From Streptomyces violaceoruber (lineage in GTDB: Bacteria > Actinomycetota > Actinomycetes > Streptomycetales > Streptomycetaceae): a stretch of 64,000 nucleotides of DNA. The position numbers and the translations under genes are program-made. The stretch covers positions 1 through 64,000 of the forward strand of contig JODI01000003.1 in the NCBI GenBank assembly GCA_000720805.1, written 5' to 3'. Below the pieces are notes generated by a model. The model saw nothing but the letters and a program-made list of their open reading frames with translations. It did not search any database and was not told the DNA's origin. The first letter of the stretch is position 1, and every line of letters begins with the position of its first letter. Below are positions 59,552 through 64,000 of this stretch, piece after piece.

Positions 59552-61408
59552 ATGGACGTTATGGGGGACAAGGCAACTCTGTTCGAGACAGGGCGTTTTG
59601 TGCAACCTTCCGGGCCCGACCAGGCCGGGGAGGTGGCTGAGGATGCCGTCGAGGAGCTTCGCCGCAGACTCGCCGCCGAAGCGGGCGACGTCGAGGCGAT
59701 GAGCGTCCTCGGGGCCATGCTGCTGCGCCGCGGGGATCTCGACGGAGCCGAACCCCATCTGCGTGCCGCCACCGCGGCCGGTGACCGGGCCGCCGCCAAC
59801 AACCTGGGAGTCCTTCTCCATCAGCGCGGGTACGCCGACGAGGCCGCGGGATGGTGGCGGATCGCCGCCGTCGCCGGATCCGCCGCGGCCGCGCACGCGC
59901 TGGGCCGGCACCACCGTGAGCGGGGTGACGAGCCCGCCGCGGAGTACTGGCTGCGCCAGTCCGCCGAGCAGGGACACGCGCTGGGCGCGTACGCGCTCGC
60001 CGACCTGCTGGAGCACAGGGGGGATGCCGGGACCGAGCGGTGGATGCGGGCTGCGGCCGAGCGGGGGCACCGGGAGGCCGCGTACCGGCTGGCACGCGCG
60101 CTGGACCGCAGATCCCCGCATGAAGGGCATGAGCGGCGTGAGGGGCATGAGGGAGGCGAAGGGGAGGCCGGGGCCGCCGGGGCCGATGACGGTGTCGCCG
60201 CCACGGACGAGGCCGAGCAGTGGTACAAGCAGGCTGCCGCGCGCGGGCACCGGCGGGCCGCGCTGCACCTCGGGGCGATCCTGGAGAAGCGCGGTGAGCT
60301 CAAGGAGGCCGGGCGCTGGTACCTGACGTCAGCCAAGGACGGCGAGGCGCGGGCCGCCTGCGCGCTCGGGTTCCTGCTACGGGACGCGGGCGACACGGAG
60401 AGCGCGGCCGTGTGGTGGCTGCGGGCCGCGCAGGACGGCGACGGCAACGCGGCGAACGCACTGGGCGCGCTGCACGCCGAGCGGGGCGAGCCGCAGACCG
60501 CCGAGCGGTGGTACCGGGCCGCGATGGACGCCGGCGACGACAACGGGGCGTACAACCTCGGGCTGCTCTGTGCCGAGCAGGGGCGGACCGCGCAGGCCGA
60601 GCAGTGGTATCGGCGGGCGGCCTACGCCGGGCACCGTGAGGCGGCGAACGCGCTGGCGATCCTGCTGCTGCAGGGCGGGGACACCGCCGGGGCCGAGCCG
60701 TGGTTCTCCAAGGCCGCCGAGGCCGGAAGCGTGGACGCCGCGTTCAACCTGGGGATCCTGTTCGCCGGACGGGGTGAGGAGGCGGCCGCGCTGCGGTGGT
60801 ACGAGCGGGCGGCGGCCGCCGGGCACACCGAGGCGGCGTTGCAGGTCGGGATCGCGCGGCTGCGGGACGGGGACGAGCCGGAGGCCGAGCGGCATCTGCG
60901 GTGTGCGGCGGGGCGGGGGAGCGCTGAGGCCGCGTACCGGTTGGCCACCGTGCTGGACGCGCGGCGGCCGCCGGAGCCCGCGCACGAGCTGGGCGAGTCG
61001 GTGCACGAGAAGAGCGAGTGCGAGGAGTGGTACGAGCGGGCGGCGTCCCAGGGGCACCGGCGCGCGCAGGTGCGGGTCGGGATGCTGGCGGCGGCCCGGG
61101 GGGACGTGGTCGAGGCGGCTCGGTGGTACCGGGAGGCGGCCGAGGCCGGGTCCCGGAACGGGGCCTTCAATCTGGGGCTGCTGCTGGCCCGGGAGGGGAG
61201 CGAGCCGGAGGCGGCCGTGTGGTGGACCCGGGCGGCTGACGCGGGGCACGGGCGGGCGGCGTTGCGACTTGCCCTCGTCTACGCCCGTCGTGGTGAGCTC
61301 GCGGAGGGGCAGCGGTGGGCGGACCGGGCCGTGTCGCTCGGACCGGAAGAGGTCGCGGAGCGGGCGGCTCGGTTGCGGGATGCGTTGCGGCAGGAGCTGT
61401 CGGCGTGA
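59552..61408 (+). CDS. Sel1-like/TPR repeat protein (618 aa)
   Basis: Almost the whole length is helical repeats of about 36 residues with the pattern A-xx-W(W/Y)-xx-AAxxG-xxxAAxxLGxLLxxRG, as in EQWYRRAAYAGHREAANALAILL and WWTRAADAGHGRAALRLALV; about 14 repeats can be counted. These make a superhelical protein-binding scaffold. A short disordered insert (HEGHERREGHEGGEGE, about residues 190-206) breaks the array. There is no signal or membrane segment. ATG 59552 has GCAGGTGG upstream; ATG 59561 is an alternative. It sits between two identical tRNA-fMet genes. Partners are unknown. Confidence 0.88.
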   Translation: MDVMGDKATLFETGRFVQPSGPDQAGEVAEDAVEELRRRLAAEAGDVEAMSVLGAMLLRRGDLDGAEPHLRAATAAGDRAAANNLGVLLHQRGYADEAAGWWRIAAVAGSAAAAHALGRHHRERGDEPAAEYWLRQSAEQGHALGAYALADLLEHRGDAGTERWMRAAAERGHREAAYRLARALDRRSPHEGHERREGHEGGEGEAGAAGADDGVAATDEAEQWYKQAAARGHRRAALHLGAILEKRGELKEAGRWYLTSAKDGEARAACALGFLLRDAGDTESAAVWWLRAAQDGDGNAANALGALHAERGEPQTAERWYRAAMDAGDDNGAYNLGLLCAEQGRTAQAEQWYRRAAYAGHREAANALAILLLQGGDTAGAEPWFSKAAEAGSVDAAFNLGILFAGRGEEAAALRWYERAAAAGHTEAALQVGIARLRDGDEPEAERHLRCAAGRGSAEAAYRLATVLDARRPPEPAHELGESVHEKSECEEWYERAASQGHRRAQVRVGMLAAARGDVVEAARWYREAAEAGSRNGAFNLGLLLAREGSEPEAAVWWTRAADAGHGRAALRLALVYARRGELAEGQRWADRAVSLGPEEVAERAARLRDALRQELSA

Positions 61409-61965
61409 CGCTGCGCTGAGCGGGGTGGGGGCGGCCTGTGCTGTCGAAGGGTGCGGGGTGCGGTTGCCGGCGTGCTGTTCTCGCTCCCGCCGCCCCTACC
61501 CGTCCCATCCCAGGGGCTCCGCCCCTTCGACCCCGCCTGGGGGCCGCGCCCCTGGACCCGGGCGGGGGCTGCGTCCCCTGCACCCCTGCACCCGGGCGGG
61601 GCTGCACCCCTGCACCCCTGCACCCCTGCACATGGGCCCCGCTCCGGCTTCCGCCGGGCTGCGTTCCCCGCGTCCCTTCCTGGGTCCCGCCTTTTTGGCT
61701 CCGGCCGACGGCGTCCCGAGGCTCTGTCCCTTGGTCCCCGGGCCCGGGGCTCCACCCCCTTGGCCAGGGCGGGCGTGCGCCCCTGCACCCTTCCCAGGGC
61801 TTTGGCCGGACCCTTCGGGTCTGGGCGGTCTCGTCCTCGAACGTGGGGCGGGTCGGGTGGTGTGGATCGGTGGTGCGAGAGATAGCTCTCTGACCTGCGT
61901 TGATGGCTCGGGCGTGTAGTGATTTGCCTCTGTGCGCGTCCTTGACGTAACGTTGCATTCATCGA
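61409..61965. repeat. Streptomyces-type intergenic repeat with CTGCACCC tandem units
   Basis: No gene is supported in this 557-bp gap. The stretch from about 61508 (GGGGCTCCGCCCC, GACCCCGCCTGGGGGCC) to about 61850 (TCGTCCTCGAACG) has the build of the palindrome-rich intergenic sequences scattered through Streptomyces genomes. Inside it, a 10-bp CTGCACCCCT-type unit is repeated at 61579-61632. Open frames here are Pro/Arg-rich artefacts. It lies between the Sel1 gene and the second tRNA. Confidence 0.6.
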
Positions 61966-62039
61966 CGCGGGGTGGAGCAGCTCGGTAGCTCGCTGGGCTC
62001 ATAACCCAGAGGTCGCAGGTTCAAATCCTGTCCCCGCTA
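61966..62039 (+). tRNA. initiator tRNA-fMet (CAU), copy 2
   Basis: Base-for-base the same as copy 1 (anticodon CAT at 62000-62002), including four bases beyond the 3' end (CTGA). The 5' flanks differ. No terminator follows: the 3' part overlaps the end of a convergent gene by 19 bp. Confidence 0.95.
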
Positions 62040-63229
62040 CTGAAGGCCGAGGGCCGGAATCCCTCGTACAGGGATCTGTTCACCGTGTCCCGTTCCGGGA
62101 GTGCGTCGCCCTGTGTCACGCCCTGGGCGCGGTATGCCGACTGCAGGCGGTCCGTCGTGCCGGCGCGGATCTCCCAGTCCATGTGGAGGGACGGGGTGGA
62201 GCGGAGGATCGCCTCGTCCGTCCCCAGCAGCTTCGCCAGGTATGTGACGAACTCCGCGTTCTTTTTGTAGTCCGCTGCGAAGTACGTGTTGATCGTGCGG
62301 ATGTACGCCCGCAGCAGCGCCACCCCCGCGTCCACGTCGTCGTCCAGCAGCCTCGGGCCGTACAGCATGCCGCCCAGAGGCTCGCCGAGGGGCTGGCCGC
62401 CGAGGAAGGCGTAGTCGGGCCGGTCGGCGACGCGGCGCCAGACCGGGTCGAGGAGCCAGGCCGAGTCGACTCCCGCGTTCTGCAGGGCCGTGAGGACGTC
62501 GGCCGAACCCAGTTGCTGGTACTGGATCTTGTCGAGGCCTCCGCCGTGCTTGCGCAGCGCCTTCTCCATGGGGTACGCGATCACCGAGCCCTTGCCGATC
62601 ATGGTGCCCATCTTCCGGCCCGCCATCGCCACCCGGTCCGCGCTCTCGCCCTTCTTCAGCCGTACCCACAGGCCGCTTCTCGACCTCGGGTCGGGGGAGA
62701 AGTTCCCCGCCACCCATCTGATGTCGAAGCCGCCCCGTACGCCGTTCATGACGGCCGCCTCCGGAGCTGCCCACAGCGCGTCCAGGTCTCCCTTGGCCAG
62801 CAGGGGGAGGGCGTCCGGGGTCGGCAGGACCTTCAGGGTGACGTCCAGGCCCTCCTTCTTGAACTCGCCCTTGTCGAGGGCGACCTGGAGGGGGGCCACG
62901 TACTCGGCGCTCAGGGTCCCCGTCGCGATCGTCAGTTTCCGGGTCTGCGACACGGGGCGTGGCGCGGGGGCCCCGGGGCGGCAGCGGGCCGGGGTGCGGG
63001 TGGGCGCGAGGTCCGCCGGGTCCGTCCAGGAGGGGGTGCCGCAGCCCTCCACCGGGCGGATCGCGCGTGTCCCCAGGTCCGCCCTCGGTTCCGAGTTCCC
63101 CGACGACGGTGACGAACAGGCCGCCGACGCCAGCAGGACGCCGACGGCGACCACGGCGCCGTACACGAACCCGGATCGGCCCCTGACGGCCCTCGTCGTG
63201 ACTGCTCCCGCCGGGACTGCCCCCGTCAT
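62021..63229 (-). CDS. ABC transporter substrate-binding lipoprotein, SsuA/TauA/ThiY type (402 aa)
   Basis: The signal peptide GFVYGAVVAVGVLLASAAC ends in a lipobox. The mature part has the NMT1/SsuA-like fold: TIATGTLSAEYVAPLQVALDKGEFKKEGLDV, then LLAKGDLDALWAAPEAAVMNG, KMGTMIGKGSVIAYPMEKALRKHGG and DSAWLLDPVWRRVADRPD. Such proteins bind sulfonates, pyrimidines or similar organic anions; the ligand is unclear. ATG 63229 overlaps the permease stop (ATGA). The last six codons (SSGDRI, stop) are the complement of the tRNA-fMet TPsiC arm, so the natural C-terminus may have been replaced. Confidence 0.87.
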   Translation of the reverse strand: MTGAVPAGAVTTRAVRGRSGFVYGAVVAVGVLLASAACSSPSSGNSEPRADLGTRAIRPVEGCGTPSWTDPADLAPTRTPARCRPGAPAPRPVSQTRKLTIATGTLSAEYVAPLQVALDKGEFKKEGLDVTLKVLPTPDALPLLAKGDLDALWAAPEAAVMNGVRGGFDIRWVAGNFSPDPRSRSGLWVRLKKGESADRVAMAGRKMGTMIGKGSVIAYPMEKALRKHGGGLDKIQYQQLGSADVLTALQNAGVDSAWLLDPVWRRVADRPDYAFLGGQPLGEPLGGMLYGPRLLDDDVDAGVALLRAYIRTINTYFAADYKKNAEFVTYLAKLLGTDEAILRSTPSLHMDWEIRAGTTDRLQSAYRAQGVTQGDALPERDTVNRSLYEGFRPSAFSSGDRI

Positions 63230-64000
63230 GACTGCCCCCTTCCTCGGTCCCTCGGTGCCCACGGGGTGAGCAACCGGCCCACCAGGCGGATGAGTTCGGA
63301 GAAGAGCACGCCCAGGACGGCCACACAGACGATGCCGACGAACATCACGTCGTTCTGGAAGAGCGCGCGCGAGTCGAAGATCAGGTGGCCCAGGCCGTTC
63401 GTCGCCGCTATCTGTTCCGAGGCGACGATCACCAGCACCGCCACGCCCGCCGCTATCCGCGCGCCGACCAGGACCTGCGGCAGCGAGGCCGGCAGCAGGA
63501 CGTGGCGGAACATCTGCCACGGCGAGGCGCCGAAGACCCGGCCCGCGTCGTGGTGGCCGACCGGGACGGTGATCACGGCCGACATGGTCGAGATCCAGAC
63601 GAAGAAGAAGACCGTCGCCGCCACCAGGGCCACCTGGGGGCCCTCACCCAGGCCGAACATGTTGAGGAAGATCGGGAGCAGGGCCAGTTTCGGTACGACG
63701 TACAGGGCGTCCAGGAGTGGTTCGAGGGCGGCCCGGACCAGCGGGAGGGAGCCCATCAGGAGGCCGAGGACGTACCCCGCCGCGGTGCCCACGGCATAGC
63801 CCGCCAGCACCCGTTTCAGGGTCGCCCACACGTCCGGCCACAGGTCGCCGGCCGCCGCCCGGTCCCAGCCGTCGGCCAGGATCGTGGACGGGGCCGGGTA
63901 GACGCGGTCGTCGATCCAGGCCTGTGAGGCGGCCAGTTGCCACAGGAGGACCAGCAGGAGGGGTACGGCCGCGGCGAGCGCCAGTTCCAGGGCGCGTCGG
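63226..64000 (-). CDS. ABC transporter permease, SsuC/TauC type (5' end beyond the window)
   Basis: The frame stays open to the window edge (at least 257 residues), so the start lies outside. A BPD_transp-type permease: an N-terminal helix (LALAAAVPLLLVLLWQLAAS) and the periplasmic YPAPSTILADGWD typical of SsuC/TauC, then four or more helices and the coupling loop FGASPWQMFRHVLLPASLPQ. It is the membrane partner of the overlapping binding protein. The ATPase gene is presumably upstream, outside the window. Confidence 0.9.
   Translation of the reverse strand, partial: RRALELALAAAVPLLLVLLWQLAASQAWIDDRVYPAPSTILADGWDRAAAGDLWPDVWATLKRVLAGYAVGTAAGYVLGLLMGSLPLVRAALEPLLDALYVVPKLALLPIFLNMFGLGEGPQVALVAATVFFFVWISTMSAVITVPVGHHDAGRVFGASPWQMFRHVLLPASLPQVLVGARIAAGVAVLVIVASEQIAATNGLGHLIFDSRALFQNDVMFVGIVCVAVLGVLFSELIRLVGRLLTPWAPRDRGRGQS

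Noticed and set aside
61438..62002. Several Pro/Arg-rich open frames between the Sel1 gene and tRNA copy 2
   Set aside because: They arise from GC-rich repeats, differ in every frame, and have no start signals or conserved motifs.
59249..62039. Elongator tRNA-Met for the two CAU tRNAs
   Set aside because: The unpaired first acceptor base and three G-C pairs in the anticodon stem mark the initiator.

Overview
The window is chromosomal DNA of a Streptomyces (or a very close relative). G+C is very high, third codon positions are almost always G or C, GTG and TTG starts are common, and genes often overlap by ATGA or GTGA. The gene set is typical of the genus: wblC/WhiB7, mycoredoxin, adnAB, moeZ, DUF3107, DUF3152, PPA1309 and UPF0182 proteins, two SlpD/E-type tripeptidyl aminopeptidases, and initiator tRNA-fMet genes. 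Most of it looks like core chromosome. No complete phage, plasmid, insertion sequence or CRISPR array is present.

Layout. 0-5 kb: small conserved genes (membrane protein, DUF3107, TetR, acidic 77-aa protein), an alpha/beta hydrolase and a DUF3152 protein with a metzincin motif. 5.2-11.2 kb: a short leader-peptide gene and hairpin, then an oligopeptide/dipeptide ABC importer operon (binding lipoprotein, two permeases, double ATPase). 11.4-17.1 kb: a coupled cluster with a PelF-type glycosyltransferase, a polytopic membrane protein, a repeat-rich ORF, an NAD-dependent epimerase and a spherulin-4 (GH135-like) protein. This is the best candidate here for an uncharacterised exopolysaccharide system. 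17.2-18.3 kb: moeZ. 18.4-20.7 kb: a small accessory islet with a DUF6083 gene carrying a TTA codon, a VOC protein, a transposase scrap and a broken NUDIX gene. 20.7-26.7 kb: tandem secreted tripeptidyl aminopeptidases and an LPG-synthase-like membrane protein with a degenerate kinase domain.

26.9-43 kb is a block also known from mycobacteria: alkyltransferase-like protein, adnA-adnB helicase-nucleases, M20 peptidase, nudC, (methyltransferase, phosphotransferase), mycoredoxin, uvrD2 and wblC. It joins double-strand-break processing, redox and NAD(H) maintenance and ribosome-antibiotic resistance. Regulation is readable in two places. adnB has its own RecA-independent (PafBC-type) damage promoter. 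wblC has an AT-rich WhiB7-type promoter, a long leader with an upstream ORF, and an intrinsic terminator before the gene.

43-64 kb: an ABC1-family kinase gene coupled to an E1/ThiF-like gene, a YgjP-like metallopeptidase, a TerD-AIM24 fusion with two more AIM24 genes, a DUF2342 zincin-like protein, an atypical SDR protein, moaE, a PDZ/Lon-like protease, PPA1309 and UPF0182 proteins, and a Sel1/TPR protein between two identical tRNA-fMet genes. The window ends inside an ABC importer (SsuA/TauA type) whose first gene runs into the second tRNA.

Two cross-cutting patterns stand out. At least nine genes have a -10-like hexamer 6-7 nt before the start codon, which suggests leaderless mRNAs. Several genes between 3.7 and 15.4 kb carry in-frame tandem repeats with a period that is a multiple of three.
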